Shown here in pieces: positions 21,184 to 33,747 of a DNA stretch of 64,000 nt. The notes below the pieces were generated by a model that did no database searches, was not told where the DNA came from, and saw nothing but the letters and a program-made list of their open reading frames with translations. The stretch's first letter is position 1, and each line of letters starts with the position of its first letter. This DNA comes from Aporrectodea caliginosa (Eukaryota; Annelida; Clitellata; Crassiclitellata; Lumbricidae). Where the stretch lies: NCBI GenBank assembly GCA_020284085.1, contig JACEVL010001161.1, positions 5,800,430 through 5,864,429 of the forward strand, in the 5' to 3' direction. Both the position numbers and the translations under genes were made by a program.

Positions 21184-21533
21184 GTAATTTATCGTTTTAG
21201 CGTTCTAAATTATTCGCCCATTGTAGGCCCTATGGGTAGGCCTAGGTTAAAACCGGGTTTTAGCGTCGGAAATTAGGCCTATATTCGGTATCTAGAATAG
21301 AAGTTGGAAATAGAAGTTGAATAGATTTTAAAAGAATCTTGCTAAACAAGATGTTGGATTGATTAAAATAATTGTGCTTAAATAGAAGTTGGATTGATTA
21401 AAAGAATTCTTGCTTAAACAGAAGTTGGATTGATGAAACAAATTGTTGTCTAATTAGAAGTTGGATTGATGAGAAATAATAAGGCTTCAATGGGCAAACA
21501 ATAAGGCTATTTATAACGCTAAAACGATAAATT
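21184..21533. mobile_element. MITE-like element with 20-bp inverted ends
   Basis: TAATTTATCGTTTTAGCGTT (about 21184) is repeated inverted as AACGCTAAAACGATAAATTA (ending 21533), with matching CCCATTG further in. The interior consists of four or five GAAGTTGGATTGATGAAA repeats. No clear target duplication. Confidence 0.65.
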
Positions 21534-21549
21534 AAAAAACATCTAAAGC

Positions 21550-23040
21550 GTTAAAATTAGGCCTATCATTAATTTTTGAAAACAACTACGTGTAGGCTAT
21601 TTCTCAAAATAGTCTCCTTGGGGAGAAATTATTTCAACGAATTTCGAAGCATTTTCTTTCAACGTAGACTTTGTTTAGAATGTGGCCTCCGAATAAAATT
21701 CATTCTAAAACAGATTCGCCGGGGAGAATCTTTTCCAAAATAGTTCGGTCCTATTGTGCATTAATTGCGTCATAGTTGATTTCATTGTTCTTAAAGAACT
21801 ATATATATCATCTAAGCTAGCAGGTAGCAACTTCTCGAGAGTAGGCATGCTTAAACCGTAGGCCTACTATGAAATGTTCAGTTACACTGGAGCGTCGCTG
21901 GAGTCTCGCTCGCTTCCTGTAGACTCGCTCGCTATCTGACCCGTGGCTAGCTCATCGAAGATCCGCGCCGGAGACTCGCTCACGAGAAATTCATTCGATC
22001 GTCGTAGAGCCTCTACTCGCTTTCGGTAGTAGGCAGGACACCATGAGCAATGCACAAATTCAGGACATCAGTATTTCAAACAGAATTTTCATCTAATGTT
22101 AGGTGCATAAATGGAGACTTTGTAATGTTAAAATCCACATTTCTAAAGCGCTACTCTGAAGATTAAACGCAAAGCAACAGCTTATTGACGAGCGTTGTCC
22201 ACAGGTCGATGTCCAGTGGAGGTCCCAATCCGAGTTGCCTTGTCTAAATTGCAAAGACTTCTCTAAACAGCTTTAGAAGTGTGCAGCTCACAAGCATTAA
22301 TTTACACTTTGTGATTTTAGAAAAAAAACTGTAAACCGAGGCAGGCTCGTCGTTTATCAATTATTAGCAACAATCTAGGCTATAGCCTAAAGAGGAAGTA
22401 AACCAATTCTATACTCACTGTTACCTGACTTGAGATTTCGGTGAACGATGGCCCTATTATGCTAGTAGAACATTCCATTAGATATATCAGCTCGGCACAA
22501 TCTATCGTAATCGTTCTGTCGAAATTTCTATAGCGCCCAAAAGAGCGAAGTCGCGGGAACAAGCTTATTCATGGACGTCAGTCAAAACATGATCGATAGA
22601 CCGGGGGTGAAATCGGTTATAGGAATTTAATTAAAAAATACTACATAATGTGTAGTGAAAAGAGTGAAAAGAATTTAAACCAAATGTGAAAACTTGTAAC
22701 GTTATATTGAAGAAAGCTGTTAAAGTCTAGCCTATAGTCGTCCAGAGAATATCTGCGTGATTGCAGAGTCCTAAACGCAACACTACTTAAAAGAAATAAA
22801 AGCCAAAGCACGGAGATATTATGTTAAAATGTCTGTTTGGTCACATGTTTCAACAGCTCGCATTACATGCTCCTTCAGTACGCGATATCGCTTGACGATG
22901 CGTTGTTAGTAAAGTGCTAAGTCCAGTAGCACACTACTGTTGTTCCACGCCAGGTACTATTTGGAAGAACGCAGCTTTTTGCTTGGTTCTCTAATCCTGA
23001 CAAAAACGTTCACGTCGTTGGATGACTGCATTGGAATAGC
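21550..23040. other. no gene recognised
   Basis: Includes a run of CTCGCT(C/A) motifs at 21890-22010 and TAGGCCTA octamers. No exon-like frame with splice borders seen. Confidence 0.4.
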
Positions 23041-23245
23041 ATTGTATTGTATTGTATCTGTTAATTTATATAGCGCCGCTCACAGAAGTGCTCCCAATGC
23101 GAGAACCCCTAGAGAAGAAGAATATCTTGAGGAGGGAGAAGGCTGTAGGAAGAGACCCAGAAAGAAGAGTAACATGTAGAGAGGAAGGAAGGCATTCCAT
23201 AAGGAGGGGCCAATAGTGGCAAAAGATCTAGTTTTAGCATTGGAA
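23040..23245 (-). mobile_element. CR1/L2-type LINE 3' end
   Basis: Minus strand: CCTTATGGAATGCCTTCC (WNAF-like remnant of the ORF2 end), then AGCACTTCTGTGAGCGGCGC, TATATAAATTAAC and an (AATAC)n tail (23041-23055 on plus). Confidence 0.7.
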
Positions 23246-23309
23246 CAGTGCCTGCAGGCCGTGGTGAATTAGTGTCAGTCAGGTCCGTTGACCGATAGGT
23301 TGGCCGTCA

Positions 23310-24332
23310 ATTAGTGTGACCAATAAGCCTATGACCAATAAGCCTATGACCAATGCACCCTATGACCAATCGTCCATATGACCAATAAGCCTATGACCAA
23401 TGCACCCTATGACCAATCGTCCATATGACCAATAAGACTATGACCAATGCACCCTATGACCAATCGTCCATATGACCAATAAGCCTATGACCAATGCGCC
23501 CTATGACCAATGGTCCATATGACCAATAAGCCTATGACCAATCGTCCATATGACCAATAAGCCTATGACCAATCAGCCTATGACCAATGGTCCATATGAC
23601 CAATAAGCCTATGACCAATGCGCCCTATGACCAATGGTCCATATGACCAATAAGCCTATGACCAATGCGCCCTATGACCAATGGTCCATATGACCAATAA
23701 GCCTATGACCAATGAGCCCTATGACCAATGGTCCATATGACCAATATAATCCTATGACCAATGCGCCCTATGACCAATCATTATGGTCCATATGACCAAT
23801 AAGCCTATGACCAATGCGCCCTATGACCAATGGTCCATATGACCAATAAGCCTATGACCAATCAGCCTATGACCAATGGTCCATATGACCAATAAGCCAT
23901 ATGACCAAGCCTATGACCAATGCGCCCTATGACCAATGGTCCATATGACCAATATAATCCTATGACCAATGCGCCCTATGACCAATCATTATGGTCCATA
24001 TGACCAATAAGCCTATGACCAATGCGCCCTATGACCAATGGTCCATATGACCAATAAGCCTATGACCAATGCGCCCTATGACCAATGGTCCATATGACCA
24101 ATAAGCCTATGACCAATCAGCCTATGACCAATGGTCCATATGACCAATAAGCCTATGACCAATGTGCCCTATGACCAATGGTCCATATGACCAATATAAT
24201 CCTATGACCAATGCGCCCTATGACCAATCATTATGGTCCATATGACCAATAAGCCTATGACCAATGCGCCCTATGACCAATGGTCCATATGACCAATAAG
24301 CCTATGACCAATCAGCCTATGACCAATGGTCC
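23310..24332. repeat. CCAAT-containing satellite, 47-bp higher-order unit
   Basis: About 1 kb built from 15-16 bp units of the form TATGACCAATNNGCC. They are organised mostly as triplets: AATAAGCC, AATGCGCCC, AATGGTCCATA. Every unit carries GACCAAT. Local variants (AATCATTATGG, AATATAATCC) recur at regular intervals, showing amplification of larger blocks. No open gene. Confidence 0.95.
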
Positions 24333-24355
24333 GCATACCTTCTGAATAGCTTGGA

Positions 24356-24394
24356 GCACAGAATAGATAAAGTGTAGCTTTGTCTATTCTGTGC
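24356..24394. repeat. fold-back hairpin
   Basis: GCACAGAATAGATAAAG, 5-nt loop, CTTTGTCTATTCTGTGC; one mismatch in 17 pairs. Confidence 0.9.
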
Positions 24395-24472
24395 TTCGAG
24401 GCTGTTTATTTGGGTTTTGTCTATGTTCAGAAAGAGAGAATCGCAACAGTCTAATTTAGCCTGAACTATAGT

Positions 24473-24527
24473 GATTTCAAAAGTGATTCTACAATAACTA
24501 TACTATTGTAGAATCACTTTTGAAATC
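24473..24527. repeat. perfect 24-bp fold-back hairpin
   Basis: Arms 24473-24496 and 24504-24527 are exact reverse complements around a 7-nt loop. Confidence 0.97.
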
Positions 24528-24923
24528 GAATATGGGTCGTATGTGCATGAAGCAAGAGCGGGAAAGTGCATTTAAATGATCAATAATTATTGTTTGGCAA
24601 GCATCTCAGGGCCAGGACAGCGAAACAGACTATCGCTGATGCTCGTAAACAAGTCGACAATATTGATTAAACTGTTTTATGGAAAGAAAAAAGGTAAGAA
24701 TTTGCCGATTTGTGAATATTTCTTAGTTGATTATGTAAACTTATCGTATAATTGATCAATACTGTGTGCAAATAGATGCCTTTTTCGGTTTCTAATTTAA
24801 TCAGTAAATGTAATTTAAAGCTCGTGTGAACTGAATGTGCATTCAAATGTACATTGGGTTTCAGTTACGATTGTTTGCTAGATTTTATGTTCGTTTTTTA
24901 TATATTTGTTTAAGGTCGTCTGA

Positions 24924-26310
24924 ATGCGGTTGAAGCCGGTTTTGTTGCAATATGGACTGGATGAGGGGTCTGACGTTGAGGCAAGTGACGACGAAGATGC
25001 AACTGCTGCAGACGATGTGGCACTTGTAGGCCTACCGTTCGATGACTCTTCGCAGTCTGATGAAGATCCCGATAGTGATGATGATGATGTTCCACTGGCA
25101 TATATACAAGGAAGAGGGGAAGTAAAGAAATGAAAGGAATTCAAGTAGGTGTAAATCGAGTGACATAGAATAAGTGCAAAGAATTCAGAGGCGTTTCTGC
25201 AAAGGAGAGGACGAGTGAATATGATGAAGAAACAGAGCAAAGATCACAATGGACCAATGATGACTATTTTCGAACATTATTTCAGTGATAATATTTACGA
25301 CATCTTTTCTGAGAGTACCAACATGCACACTGTAAAAGAATCGGGGAAAGCGTCAATGGCACTTCAGCAGAAATGATCGAATTCTTTGGCATTGTTCTTT
25401 GGAGTTATTGTTTTTCACAGATTCAAATGTATTGGGCTGGTATCACCGGAGTTCCTCGAATTGCCAGTGCCATGGGTCGATACAGAATTTATGAATAAGA
25501 AAAAGCCTAGAGGCTCACATAAAGTAATTTGACAAAAACATGTGTGTAGTAAAATGGCTGGACAATAAGCCAATCCTGATGGCATCCATAAGTACTAGCC
25601 TTCTGGTGAGACCTTGGTCTAAGAAAGAGAAGAAACATATCAAAGTTAAGTGTCCCGCCATTGTTAGGAAATAGGGCCTACAACTCCAAGATGGGTGAGG
25701 TAGACATAAGTGATTAGCTACTCGGGCCAGATATCAAGTAGTGGACAGTCAGAACTGTTTTTCACTTTTTTGACTTGGCTGTTACGAATGCATGGATTCA
25801 GTATCGGAATGACAGACGGCACTTCGGAGACCGATCAAAAGAAATAATGCAGATTTTATTTCTTATTTTACCTTGTTTGATTTTATCTTTAGTAATAATG
25901 TGACTGTGTTAACTATTGGTGTTTTTTTTCATTACTGGCTTTACACTGTTATGTATGAAGGTTACCAGAGATCCACTGTACTAATTGTGTTTCGTTACTT
26001 TTGGCAAACGGACTGCACGCAGTTTATCTTGAAGCTGCTGGCGTTCAGAACTAAAATTGCGGAGTATCCGCTATCATCAACCGACCCACTTGATGAGTCA
26101 GAATGTGATGACCATCCCGATCAACCTCCTTTGAAGCGGCGCCGCCAGACTCCGCATCTGTCGCAGAAGCGCTGGTCATCCCTGACTGCGACTGAGCTCC
26201 GAAAATTTCTCATTGAGATGTCAAAATGCTAACTCCTCTGCTAAGAGTAAAGTACAATGTCAAGCAATGCGATGTTTACCTTTGTCTGACTGCAGAAAGA
26301 AATAACTTAG
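24924..26310 (+). pseudogene. decayed piggyBac-like transposase (PGBD type)
   Basis: Ordered remnants: acidic N-terminus with DDEDATAADD and DDSSQSDEDPDSDDDD (24924-25133); FEHYFSDNIYDIFSESTNMH (about 25270), SAEMIEFFGIVLWS and VPRIASAMGRYRIYE; then WLDNKPILMASISTSLLVRP, VKCPAIVRKYNSKMGEVDIS, VFHFFDLAVTNAWIQYRND; finally PPLKRRRQTP (about 26130) and a Cys-rich end. Frames shift several times and stops occur. The stretch between the GRYRI and DNKP motifs is far too short, so the region carrying the first two catalytic Asp of the family is gone; the (G)GVD-like third-Asp region survives as GEVDISD. Inactive relic. No TTAA-flanked ends identified. Confidence 0.85.
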
Positions 26311-26559
26311 TGGCATTTCACTTAGTCCAGGAAAGTAATAATATCCATGGTCCTGATGACCATGGTTGACGATCAGTAACTTGTTATCAGAGACCCACTG
26401 TACATTTTAATGCACTCCACGGAAATACCTGTTTTTGACATGAGACACCTAAACGAAAAATTACTTGAGCATAGAGGTACCCTTGTGTAATAGAATTTAT
26501 GAAAAAATTAAAAAAATGTCTCAGAACATTTTCTCAGGTCTCAGGAGGTTAATGTCATC

Positions 26560-27550
26560 CAAGATCAGATTTGGGTAAAAGATGGAAAAGATGATCTATG
26601 GAGTCGAAGAAGCCGCTTGGAGAGAAAGAGATGAATAATTAGATGCCATTAGCATAATTATAGGTGGTCAACTGAGTATGCTTTGATGAGTAAGCTGAGT
26701 GGAGTAATGTAGAGGATGAACAAGAGGGGCCCGAGAACAGAGCCATACGGAACACCACAGGTGAGAGGGCATGACTGAGATGAGATTTCCGATGTGTTAA
26801 CGGAGAAAGAGCGTAAGGAGAGATATAACTGATTCCAGAGGAGAGCAGTATGCTATCAGGTAAACCGAACAAGGTTGGCAGTCTTTGGAGTAAGATGTTG
26901 TGATCTATGGTGTCGATGTCTGCAGAAGTATCGAGAAGGCAGAGACGAGAGACTTGTTGATGGGAAATTGCACAAACAAGTCTATTGTAGAGGGAAGTAA
27001 TTATAGGGTTTTAATTGAGCGCCTCTAGACTTGGTAACACCATGCAGACTGGTGTTGGTTAGGGAGTGAGTCTGGATATTAGGTAGTCATAGAGACGCGT
27101 TCAGTTAGTTTAGAGATGAATAACAGGTTGGATACAGGTCGGTTGTTACACAGGATTTCTTTATCGAGTGGTGGTTTCTTGAAGGGTGTTTGTCAAGCAT
27201 GGAGTTCGCTTGCGCTGAAGGCGACGATGGAAGATTTGAGGAATTGGAGATAGGAATAAAACCATGGCTGCTAAAGTGAGAGCCGGTTTTGGTAATAATA
27301 GGAGCGTGTTTATCACGGAGCATGGAGAGAGTGGTGTTGTAGGAAGAAAGGTCATCAAGAGAGGAGGATGGTGAATTTAGAACGAGATCTGAAAAGGAGA
27401 GATCTTGCGTGTAGAGAGTGCTGAAGAACCCCGACAGTTGATATACGATGGCAGGTACCACCTCGGTAACTGTGATCGTAGATCCACTGTCGGGGTTCTT
27501 CAGGACTCTCTTCAAGCAAGAACGTAGATCCTTTGTCGAGGTTCATCAAC
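26560..27550 (-). pseudogene. CR1/L2 LINE ORF2 fragment
   Basis: From the right: LSFSDLVLNSPSSSLDDLSS, LRDKHAPIITKT (the linker between endonuclease and RT), then after decay CGVPYGSVLGPLLFILYITP (RT palm motif, near 26690-26760). The order fits a minus-strand LINE with internal loss. A 17-bp fold-back lies inside (27421-27503). Confidence 0.78.
27421..27503. repeat. perfect 17-bp inverted repeat within LINE fragment
   Basis: CTGAAGAACCCCGACAG and its exact reverse complement, 49 bp apart. Confidence 0.95.
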
Positions 27551-27639
27551 CGGCATATTCTATCACAATGTACAATAGCCTACTGGTGGATCAAAGTTAG
27601 CATACGAGACCATAGTCATAGATTTAGTTTAATCAAAGC

Positions 27640-27775
27640 AGCTTCTATTTTCGGAAACAAATATTTCCATAACTTCAACTTCTATTTAAACAAAGAATTA
27701 GTTTAATCAATCCAACTTCCATTTAGGTCAACAATTATTTTCATCGATCCAGCTTCAATTTTAAATTGACAATAT
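27640..27775. repeat. AATCCAACTTCCATTT tandem motif
   Basis: Three or four diverged copies of TCAATCCAACTTCCATTT, the reverse complement of the units at 21300-21480 and the same as those at 58340-58700. Confidence 0.7.
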
Positions 27776-28139
27776 GAAATTATTTACCAGCCTAAGCTAC
27801 GGTTTTACCCGCTAAATTACCATAGAGCTTATTCTCAGCTTACAGCCTACAACTGAAACATGATACATTGCATGCACAATTACGACCTTTGGCTGTCTCT
27901 TTACAATGAATCGATCCGTTTTTCCCATATGAATTTGATAATTTTACCTTATATATATAAACAAAATTGATGACGTCACCAAATTATGAAACAAAACATA
28001 TGTAAGTAAGGTAGTGTGGGCACACTTGTGGAGGACTTTATCAGCATTGCCGCCATTGCGATGTGAAGTATTCATGATAGCCTAGACGGTAGACAGCCAA
28101 ATGCTTTCATGTTAAAAAATATATTTCATTGCATGACCA

Positions 28140-28184
28140 AAAAGTGGTGGTGACTATCACCACCACTTTTAAAAGTGGTGGTGA
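28140..28184. repeat. fold-back hairpin plus direct copy
   Basis: AAAAGTGGTGGTGA, 3-nt loop, TCACCACCACTTTT, then AAAAGTGGTGGTGA again. Confidence 0.92.
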
Positions 28185-28724
28185 CCGGACACCACCGTCA
28201 CAATAGAAAGTTACGCCTATGGTCAACTGTAATTTATTGATACAGACATGATCGTAAATAAATAGCTTCAAACATTTACAATCATGCAGCCTTTAAACAT
28301 GAAAATTAAAATTAAATGTCTTGTTAATTGATTCCATAGTTTATAATTTTTATACTTATTTCATATCAAACTTATGCGGATTGTGTGGAGATTTTTGCGA
28401 CCTTTTTGAAATCACCGAGAATCTTGCGACCTTTTCCCGCCACTGCCGCTCATGCTAGTCGCATTTGATTTATAGACTTTCTTTATTTTCGCACATTTCA
28501 TAATATTCGTTTATTAATTCAAACTGGCAAGATCGTATACGCAGTAAGATCACATGATAATTACAGTAGTTGCAGATGATAACAAGCCTAACAGAAGTCG
28601 AATTTAACCTAGGTCGAAACCTTTAACTTAGGCCCACACATGTAGGTCCTAGGTCGTGCGTTGGCTACGATAATAGGCCTATGCCTACTACTAATATTTA
28701 CAGAATGTTAAAGTCATGATATTC

Positions 28725-29075
28725 ATTCATTCATTCATTTCAGGGATTTATATAGCGCTCCGTCAAGAAGCCTACTCAGAGGCGCTTCTAGTCCAACCAC
28801 TGTGATACCAGGAAGTCTTAAGGAGCCTGTAGAACGTAGATGAATTATCCCTAGGTAGCAGACGTATCTCCAACGGGAGATACGTCTGCTACCCATTCCA
28901 TATAGAAGGACCTATAACTGAGAAAGCACGACGCTGACAGGCTGAGGTTCTGTACTCGACGCGCTGCGAGACAGGGAGCCAGCGTAGGGTGACATGCATG
29001 TAAGCATCGATCTCCCAACATACGTCGATGCATGTAAGCCGAAGCAGAGGCAAATTAATGGATTCAGCCAATTAG
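28725..29075 (-). mobile_element. CR1/L2-type LINE 3' end with internal hairpin
   Basis: Minus strand has RRAFSVIGPSIWNG (ORF2 end), then AGAAGCGCCTCTGAGTAGG, GAGCGCTATATAAATCCC and an (AATG)n tail (28720-28740). The reading is broken by the 18-bp hairpin at 28854-28893. Confidence 0.75.
28854..28893. repeat. perfect 18-bp fold-back hairpin, 4-nt loop
   Basis: GGTAGCAGACGTATCTCC, AACG, then the exact reverse complement. Confidence 0.97.
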
Positions 29076-29719
29076 CCTGGCTAATGACATTATTATGACG
29101 TCATTCAAGGTTGACAACGATGGTTTCAAGAAATCTCGGAAATAATAATCGAGGTCGTTCGTTGTTATGGTGACGATTCTCTTCACTCATTCACAATGGC
29201 TAAATTACGTCTATGGAGGTATATATTCGCCCGAAAATGTCAAAAAGGCTCAACCTCGAAGAGGCTTCTCTTGTAACAACTTGATTTGAATGTGGAGCAG
29301 GCTAAGTGGGGCATATTGCAGGTCCGTGACCAAGGCCTATGTTTTCACTTACCCTGTGAGGACCAATGCACATTCAATAATCTGTCATGTCTTGTCCAAC
29401 ATAAATGACTTTAACTAGGTTCTGTATATCGGGATTCTAGTGTAGAGCAGATTAAGCCATAGACGGCTTATAAGCATCACTTGCCCACAGCATTTTAGCT
29501 GCTGCCAGCCGAGGTTGTTGTTTGTGCCTTCCTTCCGCATGGGGGATGCACGTCTGTGTTGAACATAGGTACACTGGACGATGTATTGAATCCTTCACCA
29601 ATTCAGCGCTCAACTCTCAAGCGACCTTCAAAAGTATCTCCAGTTCTTCTGGCTCGTTTACTCTCCTGTTTCAATTTCTTTATGAATGTCCTGTCTAGAA
29701 ACCATCATTTAAGTCTGAT

Positions 29720-29849
<130 letters not shown>

Positions 29850-30135
29850 ATAGCCCTTAATACTCCGTTAGCAGACGCACAATGAGACATCAAAAATGTA
29901 AATAAAATAAAACATAGAAGTAATAATAATTAATAATATAATAGAACAGAAATCTCTGCGCGTGCCAGACCTGAAGCGTGCCGTTACTCTGTTTGCCTGT
30001 AAGCTGTCTTCGCCTTCACTGGCAGCGACAATACGGTTCACGTCATTGCACGTCATCGCAATAATTGCAAACGTTGTCATAGCAACGCGAGATCATGACG
30101 TGTGGGTCCTTCAGCATTTCTATAAAGGGATGGGC

Positions 30136-31773
30136 ATGGACTTCTGTATAATAGCTAGCTATTATTAAGACGTCTATGGGATGGAGGCGACAGGTCAGCC
30201 ACACACGAACGCCGCGAGGTACGTACGGGAGGGACGAACGGACGTTGAAGGGAGGAAATGAGGTACGGGGGCAGGGATAGACGGCAGGAAAGTACGGGAG
30301 GGAAAGAGGGAGGAAGACAGTGGAGAGGCAAGCACGCTCGAATGCTGCGTGGGGTCGCTCGAGACTGGCGCAGCCAGCGGGTAATCACCGTTCGATATCG
30401 CTTGAATGATGAGGGGAGGGTCAATACCGCGTGGGGTTGCTCGAGACTGGCGCAGAGAGCGAAAAATCACCGTTAGAGTTCTCAAGATTTCTTTTGTTCT
30501 TCAGTATATTAAATTCGATGCTCCGTTTCAAAAGAGCACAGTTAGAAAAAGATATGCATGGGTAGGGGAGGTGAGCTGGAGATTGAAATTTAAACCGTCG
30601 CATAGATTCAAATTTGCGTGTAATAGACGTCGGTAGGTGACGCTGCTATCAACTTTAAACTGTCGCGTCGATTCAACGGCACATTTAGGCCGCCGGTCAT
30701 GCGATTTTAAGTGGAGCGTGCGAACTCCCTAAACAACCGTCTTAGGACGGGCAAGCATCTAGTGTAATAATAATGTAATAGCACAGAAGCGGCAGCGGTG
30801 ATGATCATTGTAGGTATTAGAGATCGTCCCGGAACGCGTAATTCCTTGCGGCCAACTCGGTGGGGCATCACAGAATCGAGATTAGACGCATTACCTCTCA
30901 CGATTACAGGAGCCATAAAACGCCACATTTCCTCGGAACAAAAGTTGACGGCGCTCGAATGCAACTTTGACCTAATCCTAATCCGATGAATTCTCTTATC
31001 TAGACGCCATTTTTCCACTCCCGTCAGATGGATGGGCAGATGTGGAAAGTGCATTTGGTTGCTTAAGACTCAAAAGGATCACTTCAAGCAGGATTAGGCT
31101 ACAGCACAAATATCCATCTATCTGAATCATAAATCATTTAGACGAAAGTTTCAAAAGCGCAGCATTGAGCGATGAGAGCAAAGCACCCGATTAAGACGAG
31201 CGCAGCATCAAGTAAGAGGTAATTGTCAAGAGATGCTTTAGAAAGAACAAGGTACAGTTGCTCGCAGACCAGAGACAGGCAAGATTCGAAGGAAAATGAA
31301 ACAACGTATGGCAATGTAACACTGTATATATCGTTTATTCGTTTCAATCGTTTATTGTTCCCAGTACAACCAACATAATGACACTTATAAACACAGTAAC
31401 CAGTAACATTGCAAGGGATACAACAGGAAGACCCAGAATGGACCATGGTCCCGCTTATAATGTTCTCATTATGTTATATATAACATAATGAGAACATGGC
31501 ATCACCTGGACTAACACTAAGGGCAGCAATGGACTTGAGAAATGAGCGAGGACAGTGTATATAATTTAATCGTACCCATCGCCGCCAAATGGCTGGCGTC
31601 AGGGCGTAAAATATAGGCAGCGAAACATCCCTCTATGAAAATCACGTGATACCCGGCCTGTTGCCAGCGGGCAGCAAGAGACTGGCGGCTAAGGATCAGC
31701 TCATGTGACGTCACAATATGAAAACGTAAAGCATAGACGTCTTAATAACAGCTAGCTATTATAGAAGTCCATG
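30136..31773. mobile_element. candidate DNA transposon with 43-bp quasi-palindromic inverted ends
   Basis: CATGGACTTCTGTATAATAG ... AAGACGTCTATGG at 30136-30180 is repeated inverted at 31731-31773. Each end is itself nearly palindromic around TAGCTAGCTA. The 1.6-kb interior holds a roughly 47-bp direct repeat (CGTGGGGTCGCTCGAGACTG, 30342 and 30428) and unassigned minus-strand frames, but no transposase I recognise. No target duplication seen. Confidence 0.55.
31460..31497. repeat. perfect 38-bp palindrome
   Basis: ATGTTCTCATTATGTTATA followed directly by its reverse complement, without a loop. Confidence 0.97.
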
Positions 31774-31835
31774 CGTAAAGCCATGAATATGAATGCGTAA
31801 AGCCATGAATATGAATGCGTAAAGCCATGAATGCG
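31770..31835. repeat. 22-bp tandem repeat
   Basis: Three copies of GCGTAAAGCCATGAATATGA, last one shortened. Confidence 0.9.
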
Positions 31836-31989
31836 CTATTATGAATGCGCCATTAGGCCTATGTGCGTTTGATTTTGTTTGTTCATGTATGTTTTGTTTC
31901 TGCCTTCGGGCGTAATAAAGTACTAAATAATGCAGGCGTCTGTGGTTGAGCTATGGACTCCTGTTTAATAGCGTTGCACTATTTTACCA

Positions 31990-32510
31990 CATAATCACAC
32001 TGTGTCCGGAAAAAAGGGACCACTTCTGGTATCATGAAAACCAGTAAATATTTATCGATTTTTTAAATTCCAAAATCATTTTAATCCTGACATAATTAGC
32101 TAACATTGGTTAAAATAAAAGTTCCTGTCATCCAATAATGACGTCATAATGAGGTCATTTGCATCAAAATTCATGAGTTAAGGACGGCAGAAAAATCATC
32201 CAAAACTTTCAATATTATTTTTAAATGTCATTTATTAATTGTAAATTTTAATTTGATTTTTATATTTGAATAATATCACTAAAAGGTGTGTTCAAAGTGT
32301 CCGCCTTCGGCCTCAGCACAAGCTTCAAGTCGCGCACGCCGTTGGCCAATAGCAGCACCAAATTCCTCCCAGGCATTAACGATTCGCTCACAGGGTCCTT
32401 CACTGTCTCTTCTCTTTGCATATATCTGTGTTTTGGTGGCCATCTTGGCCGCCATCTTGGAAAGTGCACTCCCAAAATAATTGCAACTATTGAAATTGAA
32501 TTCCACGGTA
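31990..32510 (-). pseudogene. Tc1/mariner-like transposase C-terminal fragment
   Basis: Minus strand: VNAWEEFGAAIGQRRARLEA and CAEAEGGHFEHTF, which resembles the end of Tc1/mariner-type (IS630-related) transposases (R-LE-C--A-GGHFEH). After it comes an AT-rich segment and GGTCCCTTTTTTCCGGACAC at about 31999-32018, a likely terminal repeat. The catalytic DDE domain is absent. Confidence 0.55.
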
Positions 32511-32601
32511 GATTCAGTACTTTATTTCTGATTACATTTTACTTATGAAAAATATCTTAGAAAAATGCATATTCACCATGCACGAATAAATAACCACGTC
32601 G

Positions 32602-32817
32602 AGGACGAAGAGGGGTAAATTTTTACCCCAGGACACTTTGGACTCAAAAATCTTCTTCCCACAACATGACATTTTCCTGGCTTTGGTGTCAGAATATGTC
32701 AGATTGTCAGAGGTATTAACTTGTAAACACATGAAACGTCAAATTATAACTGCCTACGGTTGCTCCGCAATCAGCATTCAAACACCCCTTGGGTAATTAT
32801 TTACCCCTCTTCGTCCT
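32602..32817. mobile_element. MITE-like element, 216 bp
   Basis: AGGACGAAGAGGGGTAAAT (32602-32620) and its exact reverse complement (32799-32817). Target duplication not evident. Confidence 0.7.
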
Positions 32818-33747
32818 GCGAAGGTTAAATCTTAGCCTATCCGACGAAGATATGACCAATACTCGCTATTCGCTATTCGGATAAAACAAGAAGTGTTTGA
32901 AAGAAGAGGCAAAGCCTAATAATCGATAATTGTAACAGAAACACATTTTAGGTGACGGGTCTCCTCTTTTAGGTGACGGATCTCACTCATATAGGCCTAT
33001 AGAGTTCAGGTGTCGCATCTCAAATTCGAGGTGCCGGATATCAGATCCGGCGAGACCCGGCTGAATTTAAACACTGTCCAATGATAAGGCCTAACAAGTG
33101 GAGGATACAATTCGCATACCAGAAGAGAAGACCAGAGCGAGATGGAGACCGAAGAGTTGATACCGTGAGCTGTGTTTAGTATGACAGCAATTAGAAGGCG
33201 GCCGCCGGAATAGATGGATCTGTGTAGGATTTTTTTGAAAAGCTTAACTGGGACTATTATAGCCTATAGAGTCTATAGTTTTGAACAAAAAGCCTGAACA
33301 GTGATGGGTAATGGCCATAATGCAGCTTCACAATTTCACTCACAGGTAGGCTACAGTGAATCATAATTTGCGTTTCAAGGAGGGTTTCTTCGATCTCTGA
33401 AGGTCGGCATTTGAATTAGGCCTACTAGTTTAGGCCTACCAGAAATTCGTGTAGGTCGTATAGGCCTACAGCAACACATCTCTTTGACATGGGAAGAAAT
33501 TAGACCACGGGTGCCACGAACTTACTTACTTATTTACTTTGCGAACCAACGAAAATACTGATGACGTAAATTCTATAAAGCCGTCATCTCGCGATTGTTG
33601 TTCTGATGACGTCATATTTTGACCGATTGTAGTCGATCGTGCTTAATAGACGTGAGGGAAGCCTTCAAGCTACACGTAGACGTAGACCTAATGACAAACA
33701 TTTCGAGGAAAAAATATCGAAAGTCGTCGATTAGGAGAATAGGAAAA

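Noticed and set aside
24878..25240. Ser-rich minus-strand frame
   Set aside because: Antisense to the acidic N-terminus of the piggyBac relic.
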